Positions 28,202-36,927 are shown, counted from the first letter of the stretch. The stretch: 64,000 bases of DNA from UBA1309 sp047605645 (GCA_047605645.1 JASGFJ010000013.1:45748-109747); one strand, 5' to 3'. The notes: generated by a model from the sequence alone, not told the origin. A program made the numbers and translations.

Positions 28202-29653
28202 GCGATTTAAGAAGTAAATATAATAGCCTGTCAGTGGAAATATTCCCCCCAAGAGAGCAGCCAGAAAAGTCAGGATTTTTGTAACTAAACCGCCCCATGC
28301 TCCCACATGCACCGAATAAATCCATCCTCTAATCTTTGCCGAATCAGGCATATCAGCATATCGTTTGACATCCGTAATTTTTCCGGTCTTCACGTCAAAT
28401 GAATATTTATCTGTTGCCCGCACATTCCCAAGTTGATTAAGCTGCATCACACTGGCTTTTCCATTGTTGATTGTGATGTATTTGTAATCACCTGCTTTCG
28501 CCTTCAGATTATCTAAAGCAATCTGCCATACGGATAAATCAATCGCCTTAGGCTGCTTCGGTTCGGGGTGACGCATCATTCCTCCCTCGTCTCCACTCCC
28601 GGCATCCTGAGGCAGACGCCCACTTTTATTTTTTTCAGGCATAGCATCATCCGGCACGCCAGCACTTTCGGTACGCTTTTCTTCATTCATCCCATTCATA
28701 GCCATCGCATTTTCTTCCTGTTCCGGCTTTTGGCCTGCACCATGTGGATTCCGACCTTCTCCTTTAGGCGGACGCCCACCTTTATTTTTTTCAGGCATAG
28801 CATCATCCGGCACACCAGCTCTTTCGGTACGCTTTTCTTGATTCATCCCATTCATAGCCATCGCATTTCCTACCTGTTCCGGCTTTTGGCCTGCATCATG
28901 CGGATTCCGGCCTTCTCCTTTAGGCGGACGATCACCGCTTGGCGCCCCCTCGCCCATCATCATATCTCCGCTTCTCTGCTCCATTTTCACTCCGAACACA
29001 GCATAAAATCCTTTCCGGTACCAGTTAAATGACCAGGTAAGGCCGGTAAGAGCCAATGCCAACAGTATTACAGAAGCATAAATTCCAAGAGAAACATGCG
29101 AATCATAAAAGAAGCGTTTTATTCCGTATTTAGTTTTCACCCGCAATCGGGATTTCAACATTTTCCAGCTCCTGGGCCACCAAATTACAATTCCCGAAAT
29201 AAGAATGAAAACAAAAAACAAAGTAGTGTATCCAACCATATTCCGTCCCAAATCTCTCGCTCCGAACAGCAACCAGCGATGAAGTCCCATCACCTTTCCA
29301 AAAAAGCTATCCATGAAAGCGGAGACTTCAACAACTTTTCCCGTATATGGATTTACATACGCCGAGACACGACGTCCCTGAGCCAGGGTCATCACATAAT
29401 TTCGTTCCGGATCGGAAGGAACCTGTACGCCGGTAACCGAGTTGTTTTTCAATTGAGCATTCACAAGCGGAACAAGCTTATCCAAAGCCATAGCCTTACC
29501 TTCGACTTTCTGAACAAAATAACGTTCCGGATAAAGCTTTTCTGATATTTCCGTATCAAAGACCAAGATAGCTCCCGTAAAACAGATTAATGATAAAATA
29601 AGTCCAAGAGGAATAGACAACCATAAATGGATTTTAGCAAAAAGTTTTCTCAT
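28178..29653 (-). CDS. PepSY-associated transmembrane protein with duplicated linker
   Basis: 491 residues from MRKLFAKIHLWLSIPLG; an upstream in-frame start at 29707 is less likely. The first TM helix follows immediately (LILSLICFTGAILVF), then a PepSY domain (FVQKVEGKAMALDKLVP), a TM helix near YTTLFFVFILISGIVIWW and another near ASVILLALALTGLTW. A long polar loop follows, made of two copies of a 52-residue unit rich in Gly, Pro, Asn and charges, then a second PepSY-like region (YKYITINNGKASVMQLNQ) and a last TM helix. This architecture matches the PiuB/iron-regulated PepSY family; a reductase or iron role is inferred from family only. Confidence 0.85.
   Translation of the reverse strand: MRKLFAKIHLWLSIPLGLILSLICFTGAILVFDTEISEKLYPERYFVQKVEGKAMALDKLVPLVNAQLKNNSVTGVQVPSDPERNYVMTLAQGRRVSAYVNPYTGKVVEVSAFMDSFFGKVMGLHRWLLFGARDLGRNMVGYTTLFFVFILISGIVIWWPRSWKMLKSRLRVKTKYGIKRFFYDSHVSLGIYASVILLALALTGLTWSFNWYRKGFYAVFGVKMEQRSGDMMMGEGAPSGDRPPKGEGRNPHDAGQKPEQVGNAMAMNGMNQEKRTERAGVPDDAMPEKNKGGRPPKGEGRNPHGAGQKPEQEENAMAMNGMNEEKRTESAGVPDDAMPEKNKSGRLPQDAGSGDEGGMMRHPEPKQPKAIDLSVWQIALDNLKAKAGDYKYITINNGKASVMQLNQLGNVRATDKYSFDVKTGKITDVKRYADMPDSAKIRGWIYSVHVGAWGGLVTKILTFLAALLGGIFPLTGYYIYFLNRKKKWARK
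28612..28923 (-). repeat. Two tandem 156-bp in-frame repeats in the PepSY gene
   Basis: Copies at 28612-28767 and 28768-28923, about 90% identical by eye, each encoding 52 residues that begin GEGRNPH and contain NAMAMNGMN, AGVPDDAMPEKNK and end GRPPK or similar. Length is a multiple of three so the frame is kept. Confidence 0.92.
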
Positions 29654-29892
29654 TATAATGTAACGTATTATTATGGCCTTGAAATTCAGATCAAAACCGA
29701 AAAGCATATATTAATTGCCGCAAATGTCGGAACAAATTTCCACATTCGCAATCACATAAAATAGTTAGATCTAGAAGATGAATATCCCCATTAATAGTGA
29801 GCTGCTGGAATTAACATCTTCGCCTTATCCGTGGATAGATCAAGAATATTTTTTCAAAAAAACGTATATTTATGATACAACAAACAATATAA

Positions 29893-29928
29893 TGTATAAT
29901 TTTGCAGGATAATATGTATATTTATTCA
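29893..29928 (+). promoter_or_regulatory. argR promoter with two ARG-box-like operators
   Basis: A -7 box TAATTTTG (29897-29904, TAnnTTTG) sits inside a 14-mer TGTATAATTTTGCA (29893-29906). A second 14-mer TGTATATTTATTCA (29915-29928) ends just before the ATG and resembles the ARG box TGAATnnnnATTCA. The two are 22 bp apart start to start, about two helical turns, as in ArgR operators of other bacteria. Autorepression by ArgR is inferred. Confidence 0.5.
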
Positions 29929-29929
29929 A

Positions 29930-30394
29930 ATGGTAACAAAAAAAGAGAGACAGGAAGTCATCAGAAAAATTGTGAAGGAAAACAATGTCAGCAACCAGGA
30001 GCAACTATTAAAGCTACTGGCTGACAATGGATTTTCACTCACTCAAGCAACTCTCTCTCGGGATATCAGGGAAATGAAAATCACCAAAAACCCTGTAGGC
30101 GGAGGATATGTATATCAACTTCCGCAAATCATGGCTAGCGTGATTCCAAGCAATAACGGAATTCAATTATCAGCTTTAGGGTTTGTCAGCCTGGCTTTCT
30201 CCGGAAATCTCGCAGTTCTTCGAACCCGCCCCGGATACGCTATGGGCATTGCTTCTGAAATAGACCAAAAAGCAACAGACATTATTCTGGGGACAGTAGC
30301 CGGAGACGATACAGTACTTCTCATACCCAAAGACAACACCTCCAGAGAAGAAATCAAGACAGTTCTTTCACAGTTTATTATAGGTATAGAATAA
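29930..30394 (+). CDS. argR: Arginine repressor
   Basis: 154 residues. The N-terminal winged helix contains the ArgR signature LTQATLSRDIREMKI, and the C-terminal arginine-binding and oligomerisation domain contains LRTRPGYAMGIASEID and GTVAGDDTVLLIPKD. It senses arginine and represses arginine biosynthesis genes. It is the first gene of the arginine cluster and is probably autoregulated, because ARG-box-like sites cover its promoter. The 57-bp gap to the next gene holds a TCGTG/CACGA hairpin. Confidence 0.96.
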   Translation: MVTKKERQEVIRKIVKENNVSNQEQLLKLLADNGFSLTQATLSRDIREMKITKNPVGGGYVYQLPQIMASVIPSNNGIQLSALGFVSLAFSGNLAVLRTRPGYAMGIASEIDQKATDIILGTVAGDDTVLLIPKDNTSREEIKTVLSQFIIGIE

Positions 30395-30451
30395 GAGTAA
30401 CATCGTGCCGGGGTATCATTTCTGACACGAAGGGCAATAGTAAAAACAAGA

Positions 30452-31093
30452 ATGACAACGACAGATACAAAGGCTCATGTAGAGTCTACAAAGGAAGAAA
30501 TAAAAATTGACGTAGTTATCGCCAATCACGACCACATAAAATACGTACAAACAATTCTGGATACCATTGAGGCTGCAGCCAAAGTGAGAGGAACCGGTAT
30601 TGCCAAACGTTCACCGGAATATGTGGAACAAAAAATCCGTGAAGGAAAATCTATCATTGCCTTAGCGGGAGACGAATTCGCCGGATTCTGCTACATCGAA
30701 TCGTGGGGAAACAAACAATTTGTAGCGAATTCAGGACTTATCGTTGTCGAAAAATTCCGTCAGCACGGATTAGCAAAACGAATCAAAAAATATGCATTCT
30801 CGCTCGCGCGCACAATGTTTCCGGAAGCAAAAGTATTTGGTCTGACTTCGGGTGCTGCCGTAATGAAAATCAATACAGAGCTGGGATACAATCCGGTTAC
30901 ATTTGCTCAACTAACAGATGATGAAGCTTTTTGGAAAGGATGCCAGGGATGCGTCAATTACGATGTATTGACACGCACAGACAGACGTTATTGCATCTGT
31001 ACGGCCATGCTCTTCGATCCGGCTCAGCACAAGGATAAAAAAGAGGTCAAAGAGACTATCAAAGAATTAAAAAAACAATTGAAACATAAATAA
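30452..31093 (+). CDS. GNAT acyltransferase of the arginine cluster (ArgA-like role)
   Basis: 213 residues. The GNAT acyl-CoA-binding block is SGLIVVEKFRQHGLAKRIKKY, with the following strand VFGLTSGAAVMKINTELGY. A C-terminal Cys cluster (KGCQGCVNYD and RRYCICTAM) looks able to bind metal or form disulfides. Its position between argR and argG suggests it makes the N-acylated glutamate that starts arginine synthesis, in place of ArgA or ArgJ. In Bacteroides the ornithine carbamoyl step uses N-succinylornithine, so the acyl group may be succinyl. That is inference from family knowledge. Confidence 0.8.
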   Translation: MTTTDTKAHVESTKEEIKIDVVIANHDHIKYVQTILDTIEAAAKVRGTGIAKRSPEYVEQKIREGKSIIALAGDEFAGFCYIESWGNKQFVANSGLIVVEKFRQHGLAKRIKKYAFSLARTMFPEAKVFGLTSGAAVMKINTELGYNPVTFAQLTDDEAFWKGCQGCVNYDVLTRTDRRYCICTAMLFDPAQHKDKKEVKETIKELKKQLKHK

Positions 31094-31135
31094 AAAAAAG
31101 AATCTCAAACAGATTCTCTATTAAAACAAAAACCA

Positions 31136-32335
31136 ATGAAAAAGAAGGTCGTTTTAGCATTCAGCGGAGGATTAGACACATCATTCTGTGTAAAATACCT
31201 TTCTGAAGAATTAGGTTACGAAGTATACACTGCCATTGCCAATACCGGAGGATTTTCTCCCGAAGAATTGAAAGTGGTTGAAGAAAAAGCGTACCGCTTG
31301 GGAGCAGTGCAACACGTAAGTCTGGACATTACGCAGGAATATTACGAAAAGAGTATCAAATATATGATTTTCGGAAACATTTTGCGAAATGGCACCTACC
31401 CTATTTCTGTTAGTTCAGAACGTATCTTCCAGGCAATTGCTATCATCAATTATGCCAAAGAAATCGGCGCAGACGCAGTAGCTCACGGAAGTACCGGAGC
31501 CGGCAACGACCAGGTACGCTTCGACTTGACATTCAATGTGCTTGCCCCTGAGATAGAAGTTATCACACCCACCCGAGATATGATTCTTACCCGTGAATAT
31601 GAAATCAATTATTTGAAAAATCATGGATATGAAGCAGACTTCACGAAAATGGAATACTCCATTAATAAGGGTCTTTGGGGAACCAGCATCGGAGGAAAAG
31701 AAACCTTGAAATCCAATCAGACACTGCCCGAAGAAGCATATCCTTCTCAATTGGAAAAAGAGAGTCACGAAACTCTGACTATCGATTTTGTGGAAGGAGA
31801 AATTGCAGCCGTAAACGGAGAAAAATATGACGATAAAGTGAAAGCTATTCAGAAGATAGAAGAAATTACTTCTGCTTATGCTATCGGCCGCGACATGCAC
31901 ATCGGGGACACCATTATCGGAATCAAAGGACGCGTCGGATTTGAAGCAGCAGCTCCGCTAGTCATTATAAATGCACACAAAATGCTCGAAAAACATACGC
32001 TGACCAAATGGCAACAATACTGGAAAGACCAGACAGCCAACTGGTACGGAATGTTCCTTCACGAAGCACAATACCTGGAACCTGTAATGCGCGACATCGA
32101 AGCAATGTTAAGCAGTTCGCAACGTAATGTGACAGGCCGCGTCATCGTAGAACTTCACCCGTATCGCTATGTATTGGTTGGCGTGGAAAGTGACTTTGAT
32201 TTGATGAAAGCTGATTTCGGCGAATATGGCGAAGTAAACAAAGCTTGGTCGGCCGACGATGCGAAAGGTTTTACCAAAATATATGGTATTCCGACAAAAA
32301 TATATTATAACATCCAAGATAAAAACGGAAAATAA
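31136..32335 (+). CDS. argG: Argininosuccinate synthase
   Basis: Joins citrulline and aspartate with ATP. 399 residues. The PP-loop ATP-binding motif is LAFSGGLDTSFC near the N-terminus; AHGSTGAGNDQVRFD and YSINKGLWGTSIGG are the substrate-binding blocks. Length and motifs match the family. A small AGAATC/GATTCT hairpin sits in the 42-bp gap upstream, and a large structured region follows the stop codon. Confidence 0.97.
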   Translation: MKKKVVLAFSGGLDTSFCVKYLSEELGYEVYTAIANTGGFSPEELKVVEEKAYRLGAVQHVSLDITQEYYEKSIKYMIFGNILRNGTYPISVSSERIFQAIAIINYAKEIGADAVAHGSTGAGNDQVRFDLTFNVLAPEIEVITPTRDMILTREYEINYLKNHGYEADFTKMEYSINKGLWGTSIGGKETLKSNQTLPEEAYPSQLEKESHETLTIDFVEGEIAAVNGEKYDDKVKAIQKIEEITSAYAIGRDMHIGDTIIGIKGRVGFEAAAPLVIINAHKMLEKHTLTKWQQYWKDQTANWYGMFLHEAQYLEPVMRDIEAMLSSSQRNVTGRVIVELHPYRYVLVGVESDFDLMKADFGEYGEVNKAWSADDAKGFTKIYGIPTKIYYNIQDKNGK

Positions 32336-32943
32336 TTAGAAACTCCTAAACACCAGCGTGGAAAAAGTTACCAGGCATGATATTACACGAAGTGAATAGA
32401 AAATGCCTTTGACTATTTACACGCTGGGGGGAAAAGACACGAAGTAAACCTGTTTTGTCTGGTATTTACACGATGTCTTTCAGGAATACGGAATTAACCG
32501 AATTTTTTTTTGAGATGTACACACAAATTTAAGTTCGGACTTATTAGATGATGTTTCTAAAGAATACCTTTTTAGAATGAAAAGAATCGGAATTCTTTGT
32601 AGACAAAAGAGTAGAAATTCCAATCGAACAGAAAAAAGTTCAAAACTGAAGACTTGCCCTAAATAGACTTGCCTGAGGAGGAAAAAGTCTTATTAGAGCT
32701 GAAATGCGAAACGAAAATATACCTGATTTATACCATCCGGTTCTTTATTTAGATGAAAAGACCAGGTTCTCAATGAGTTATTTTTTTCGTTTGAATGTCA
32801 TATTTCTTTGAAATCGAATAAAACAAGTCTTCATTACAGAACATTTTATTTACCCTTTCGCTTCAAAAAAACAGCAACCGGCTAAAAGGCGTAAAAAAGT
32901 TCTATTGGATTTTGATAATACTAAGATAAACAACAAATAGATT
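32336..32943. other. 608-bp spacer between argG and argC
   Basis: The first part (32351-32515) is a folded element described separately. The remaining 430 bp has no gene that I recognise; a stretch near 32667-32748 reads through in one frame without a start and is not convincing. No clear argC promoter was found. Confidence 0.5.
32351..32511 (+). ncRNA. Structured element downstream of argG: two compound hairpins and a T-run
   Basis: Hairpin 1 has an outer stem CCAGCGTG (32353-32360) / CACGCTGG (32420-32427), an inner stem AGGCAT (32373-32378) / ATGCCT (32403-32408) and a CAC-GAA-GTG tip. Hairpin 2 has AAAGACA (32433-32439) / TGTCTTT (32474-32480) and inside it GTAAACC (32444-32450) pairing with GG and TTTAC (32461-32469) with a 2-nt bulge. 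A run of nine T follows at 32503-32511. Transcript terminator, attenuator or regulatory RNA are all possible. Confidence 0.55.
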
Positions 32944-33912
32944 ATGATTAAAATCGGAATAATCGGCGGAGCAGGCTACACAGCAGGCGAATTGATTCGG
33001 CTACTACTGAATCATCCGGAAGCGGAACTTGTCTTTGTGAACAGCACCAGTAATGCCGGCAACAAGCTATACGATGTACACGAAGGTTTACTGGGCGACA
33101 CTGAGATGACGTTTACCGACCAATTGCCTTACGAAGCGATAGACGTCCTCTTCTTCTGTACGGCACACGGTGACACCAAAAAATTTCTGGAAGCAAACAA
33201 TGTACCGTCTTCCTTGAAAATTATCGATTTATCTACCGACTATCGCCACAAAGCAGCAGGAAATGAATTTGTCTACGGTCTACCCGAGCTAAACAAAGAG
33301 GCAATACAGAAAGCCGCAAGAATAGCCAATCCCGGATGCTTTGCCACAGCTATCCAGCTAACATTGCTTCCTCTGGCGAAAGCAGGTTTGTTGAAAAACG
33401 AAGTACATGTAAATGCCATCACCGGATCCACCGGAGCAGGGGTAAAACCGGGAGCAACCTCTCATTTCAGCTGGCGTGAGAACAACATTTCCGTATACAA
33501 AGCATTCGAACACCAGCATCTCAAAGAAATCACAGAATCGGTAACACAATTACAAACCGATTTTACCGAAGATATCCACTTTATTCCGGTACGCGGCAAT
33601 TTCACCCGAGGCATCTTTGCCTCTGTATATACGAAATTTGACGGCACACAGGAAGAAGCCGAAAAAATCTTCCAGGATTTTTATGCCGGCAGTGCTTTCA
33701 CGGTAGTTACAACAAAGAATCCGGACTTGAAACAAGTGGTAAACACAAACAAATGTATACTTCATGTGGAAAAACACGGGAATAAACTATTGATCCTTTC
33801 CTGTATTGATAATCTTCTGAAAGGTGCATCGGGTCAGGCTGTTCACAACATGAACCTGATGTTCGGGCTGGAGGAAACAACCGGATTGAAATTGAAAGCC
33901 GCAGCATTCTAA
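32944..33912 (+). CDS. argC: N-acetyl-gamma-glutamyl-phosphate reductase
   Basis: NADPH-dependent third step of arginine synthesis. 322 residues. NADP-binding motif is GGAGYTAGELIRLLLNHP at the N-terminus; the catalytic Cys lies in ANPGCFATAIQ; the catalytic His region and substrate-binding HFIPVRGNFTRGIF are present. Slightly shorter than many homologues (about 340), as in other Bacteroidota. It leads a probable unit with the MutS-like gene (76-bp gap) and argD. Confidence 0.96.
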   Translation: MIKIGIIGGAGYTAGELIRLLLNHPEAELVFVNSTSNAGNKLYDVHEGLLGDTEMTFTDQLPYEAIDVLFFCTAHGDTKKFLEANNVPSSLKIIDLSTDYRHKAAGNEFVYGLPELNKEAIQKAARIANPGCFATAIQLTLLPLAKAGLLKNEVHVNAITGSTGAGVKPGATSHFSWRENNISVYKAFEHQHLKEITESVTQLQTDFTEDIHFIPVRGNFTRGIFASVYTKFDGTQEEAEKIFQDFYAGSAFTVVTTKNPDLKQVVNTNKCILHVEKHGNKLLILSCIDNLLKGASGQAVHNMNLMFGLEETTGLKLKAAAF

Positions 33913-33988
33913 TTAAACAAGAAACGGTTTAGTTTTATGGAATAAGCCAGAATATGGACTCTATTCTTCAGAATACAACCGTAACGAT

Positions 33989-35344
33989 ATGAAATTTAAG
34001 ATTGATGAACAAACGCTGAAGGATTTACACATTTTTGGAAGTTCAACCAACGACAAATCTGTGTTTTCAATTTTTGATTCCACCTTTTGTAAAGGAGGGA
34101 AAAAGGAATTGGACAAATTCTTCTCACATCCAAGTGATAGTATTGAATTCATCAATCGACGAAAAAACACCATTGCTTTCCTCCAGAAACATGCAACCGG
34201 AGGAATGTGCCTGGACAAGAGTTCGCTTGATTTTGCTGAATACTATTTCCGCCACGCGAATTTCATCACCGACAGACCGACACTTTTCACCTGGATAAAA
34301 CGATTTATCGGAAAATTCAACAATAGCCGAAAACATCATATTGTGGACAAGGGTGTCGTTTCAATGGTAAAAATTCTGAAAGGACTTGCCAAATTTGCAG
34401 ATTCCCTGAGCGAAAAAGCCGTGAAAGAAGCAGATTGTCCGTCTTATTTGTCGGAAAGAATCGCCGAACTGCAAAAGCGATTGCAGGACACAGATTTTGA
34501 AGATGCATTCAAAGAAGGTCGATTGAGTCCGATGAAGATAACGGAGCTAGATTATGTCTTTCGTATGATGAAACGCGATCTTATTCGTTTCTTTTTTGAT
34601 TTCATTTACGAATTTGACGCATACATCACCGTTGCGCAAGTTGCAGCCAGGTACAGGTTCTGTTTTCCTGAAGTACTGCCCGAAAAGGAAAACACGCTGG
34701 AAATTGAGGGATTGTACCATCCCCTTATAGAAAATGCCGTTGCAAGCGATGTGACAATTGACGGAGACAAAAAACTGCTTTTCGTTTCAGGACCTAATAT
34801 GGCAGGGAAATCTACATTTCTCAAAGCACTCGGAATCGCGGTATATCTGGCACATATCGGGTTACCGGTACCGGCTCGAAAAATGAGATTAAGCGTTCTT
34901 TCAGGAATTTCTACTACGATCAATCTTTCTGACGATTTGAATTTGGGGTACAGTCATTTCTACGCAGAAGTGAAGCGGATCAAGGAGGTGGCCACCGAAC
35001 TGAGCACCAATCGAAATATGCTGATTATTTTCGATGAACTGTTCAGAGGAACAAATGTGAAAGATGCTTATGACGGAACATTAGCGATTGCGTCGGCATT
35101 TGCAAATATCAAGTCTTCTCTGTTCATCATTTCAAGTCACATTGTGGAAGTCGCAGAAGAGTTGAAGAAAGGTGAGGGCATCCGGTTCGGATATTTCGAA
35201 GTGAAAGAAGAGGATGGAGCTCATGCCTACACCTATCAGCTTAAAGAAGGAATAACCAACCTGCGTCTGGGTATGCACATTATCAACCAGGAAGGATTGA
35301 TTGATTACATCAACAAAATATCAGAAAATAACAAAACAAAATAA
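33989..35344 (+). CDS. MutS-family DNA-binding ATPase lacking mismatch-recognition domains
   Basis: 451 residues. The N-terminal half corresponds to the MutS lever/clamp region (LFFSHPS-like core followed by long helices) and the C-terminal half is the ATPase: Walker A SGPNMAGKSTFLKAL, the loop GISTTINLSDDLNLGYSHFYAE, Walker B MLIIFDELFRGTN and the HIVEVAEEL helix. The N-terminal mismatch-binding and connector domains of MutS are absent, so it is not the canonical repair protein. It sits inside the arginine cluster, 2 bp before argD. Role unknown. Confidence 0.85.
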   Translation: MKFKIDEQTLKDLHIFGSSTNDKSVFSIFDSTFCKGGKKELDKFFSHPSDSIEFINRRKNTIAFLQKHATGGMCLDKSSLDFAEYYFRHANFITDRPTLFTWIKRFIGKFNNSRKHHIVDKGVVSMVKILKGLAKFADSLSEKAVKEADCPSYLSERIAELQKRLQDTDFEDAFKEGRLSPMKITELDYVFRMMKRDLIRFFFDFIYEFDAYITVAQVAARYRFCFPEVLPEKENTLEIEGLYHPLIENAVASDVTIDGDKKLLFVSGPNMAGKSTFLKALGIAVYLAHIGLPVPARKMRLSVLSGISTTINLSDDLNLGYSHFYAEVKRIKEVATELSTNRNMLIIFDELFRGTNVKDAYDGTLAIASAFANIKSSLFIISSHIVEVAEELKKGEGIRFGYFEVKEEDGAHAYTYQLKEGITNLRLGMHIINQEGLIDYINKISENNKTK

Positions 35345-35346
35345 GA

Positions 35347-36468
35347 ATGAAACCATTCGACGTTTACTCATTATTCAATATCAACATCGTGAAAGGCAAA
35401 AATTGCCATGTATACGATGATCTGGGAAATGAATATCTCGACCTTTACGGAGGTCATGCTGTCATTTCCGTAGGACACTGTCATCCCTATTATGTGGAAA
35501 AAGTGACCAACCAACTCAATCAATTGGGATTTTACTCCAATTCTGTAATCAATACTTTGCAAACAGAGCTGGCAGAAAAGCTTGGCGAACAGTGCGGTTA
35601 TCCCGATTATTCACTTTTCCTTATCAATTCGGGAGCAGAAGCGAACGAAAATGCCATTAAACTGGCCTCTTTCCATAATGGACGCGACAAGGTGCTTTCT
35701 TTCTCGAAAGCGTTTCACGGAAGAACATCCGCAACGGTTTCTGTCACAGACATTCCGGCCTATTCTGCTCCGGTGAATAAGAACGATCACGTGACCTTTG
35801 CTCCTTTCAACGACATTGAATTCACCAGAAAAGAGTTGGAAAAAGGGATTTATTCATCCGTCATAATCGAAGGAATACAAGGTGTCGGAGGCATTCAAAT
35901 TCCGGATATAGCATTTCTGAAAGAATTACGTCGGATATGTACCGAAACGGGAACCATACTTATTCTGGACGAAATACAATCGGGTTACGGAAGGAGCGGC
36001 AAATTCTTTGCTCATCAGCATGCCGGAATACAAGCCGACCTGATAACAGTTGCGAAAGGAATAGGCAACGGATTTCCAATGGCCGGAGTACTGATCCATC
36101 CAATGTTTAAAGCTGTAAAAGGTCAATTGGGGACAACATTCGGAGGAAACCATCTGGCTTGTTCCGCAGCAATAGCAGTTTTAGACATTATGAAAGCAGA
36201 AAAGCTGGTTGAAAATGCAGCAGCCATCGGCGAATACCTGACTTCAGAACTAAAAAAGATGACAGGTATCAAAGAAGTCCGTGGTTATGGTTTAATGATT
36301 GGCATTGAAATGAATGAACCCATCAAAGAGAAACGGACAAAATTGCTTTTTGAGGACAAAATCTTTACCGGAGCCAGTGGTACAAGTACTTTCCGTTTGC
36401 TACCTCCGCTGACTCTCAACAAAGAATTGGCCGATCAATTCCTTGAAAAATTCAAGAATTTAATTTAA
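35347..36468 (+). CDS. argD: Acetylornithine (or succinylornithine) aminotransferase
   Basis: PLP-dependent class III aminotransferase, 373 residues, fourth step of arginine synthesis. INSGAEANENAIKLA binds the cofactor phosphate, LILDEIQSGYGRSGKF holds the PLP-binding Asp, and the Schiff-base Lys is in ITVAKGIGNGFPMAG. The ATG is 2 bp after the stop of the MutS-like gene. In Bacteroides the acyl group on ornithine can be succinyl, so the substrate may differ from E. coli. A strong terminator follows. Confidence 0.94.
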   Translation: MKPFDVYSLFNINIVKGKNCHVYDDLGNEYLDLYGGHAVISVGHCHPYYVEKVTNQLNQLGFYSNSVINTLQTELAEKLGEQCGYPDYSLFLINSGAEANENAIKLASFHNGRDKVLSFSKAFHGRTSATVSVTDIPAYSAPVNKNDHVTFAPFNDIEFTRKELEKGIYSSVIIEGIQGVGGIQIPDIAFLKELRRICTETGTILILDEIQSGYGRSGKFFAHQHAGIQADLITVAKGIGNGFPMAGVLIHPMFKAVKGQLGTTFGGNHLACSAAIAVLDIMKAEKLVENAAAIGEYLTSELKKMTGIKEVRGYGLMIGIEMNEPIKEKRTKLLFEDKIFTGASGTSTFRLLPPLTLNKELADQFLEKFKNLI

Positions 36469-36521
36469 AACCGATTCCATAATACAATACTAATTGATGA
36501 TGCTTTAAAAGTCTTCCGAAG

Positions 36522-36547
36522 AAAAGTCTTCCGGGAGACTTTTTTAT
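36522..36547 (+). terminator. Terminator of the arginine cluster
   Basis: Perfect 8-bp stem AAAAGTCT / AGACTTTT with loop TCCGGG, then more T. The sequence AAAAGTCTTCCG also occurs once directly upstream (from 36508), giving an alternative first arm. Confidence 0.85.
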
Positions 36548-36927
36548 TTGCTTCGACTCCTGATTTTGAGCCAGCTTGCGCACACAAAGCCCAATGGAGG
36601 TTAAAGTATAATCCAAATCCAGAATATTTCGGATGCAAATAAGGCAAATAATATTTACAAGCCGTATAGCTACGATTGAAATTGAAACAGAGTTTGCCGT
36701 ATCCTATCTTTGCCAAAAATCAACTCTACATTTCCGAATTGTTGACAGGTGAATCGGAAAGTAAAAAATCTGTAGTGCTCAGATGGACCTCAGAAACAAC
36801 ATTATCACTGATAACAAGAAAGATAACGATTTACAGTTGTAAAAAAACGTTGCGTTCGAGACTGGAATTTATTTTCGTAAAAAACGCACTCAGTTATCTG
36901 TTCCAGAACCATTCGACATACCACCGC
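36548..36927. other. 380-bp spacer between argD terminator and the helix-hairpin-helix gene
   Basis: Contains a good rightward promoter (36682-36712) that points into the antisense strand of the next gene. No family-level coding match was seen; the open frame at 36676-37008 starts inside this promoter and runs antisense. Confidence 0.4.
36682..36712 (+). promoter_or_regulatory. Orphan promoter
   Basis: TTG at 36682-36684, 20-bp spacer, then TATCTTTG (36705-36712), a full TAnnTTTG match. No recognised gene follows on the plus strand. Confidence 0.45.

Noticed and set aside
28612..28923. CRISPR-like repeat
   Set aside because: Only two adjacent long units without spacers, in frame in a coding gene.
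28568..29032. 154-codon plus-strand open frame with repeated FFRHSIIRH-type sequence
   Set aside because: Antisense to the 156-bp tandem repeats; its repeat pattern is only the shadow of that duplication.
31415..31900. 161-codon minus-strand open frame
   Set aside because: Antisense to argG.
32667..32748. Possible gene remnant (reading DLPEEEKVLLELKCETK)
   Set aside because: Too short, no start codon and no family match; listed only as part of the spacer.
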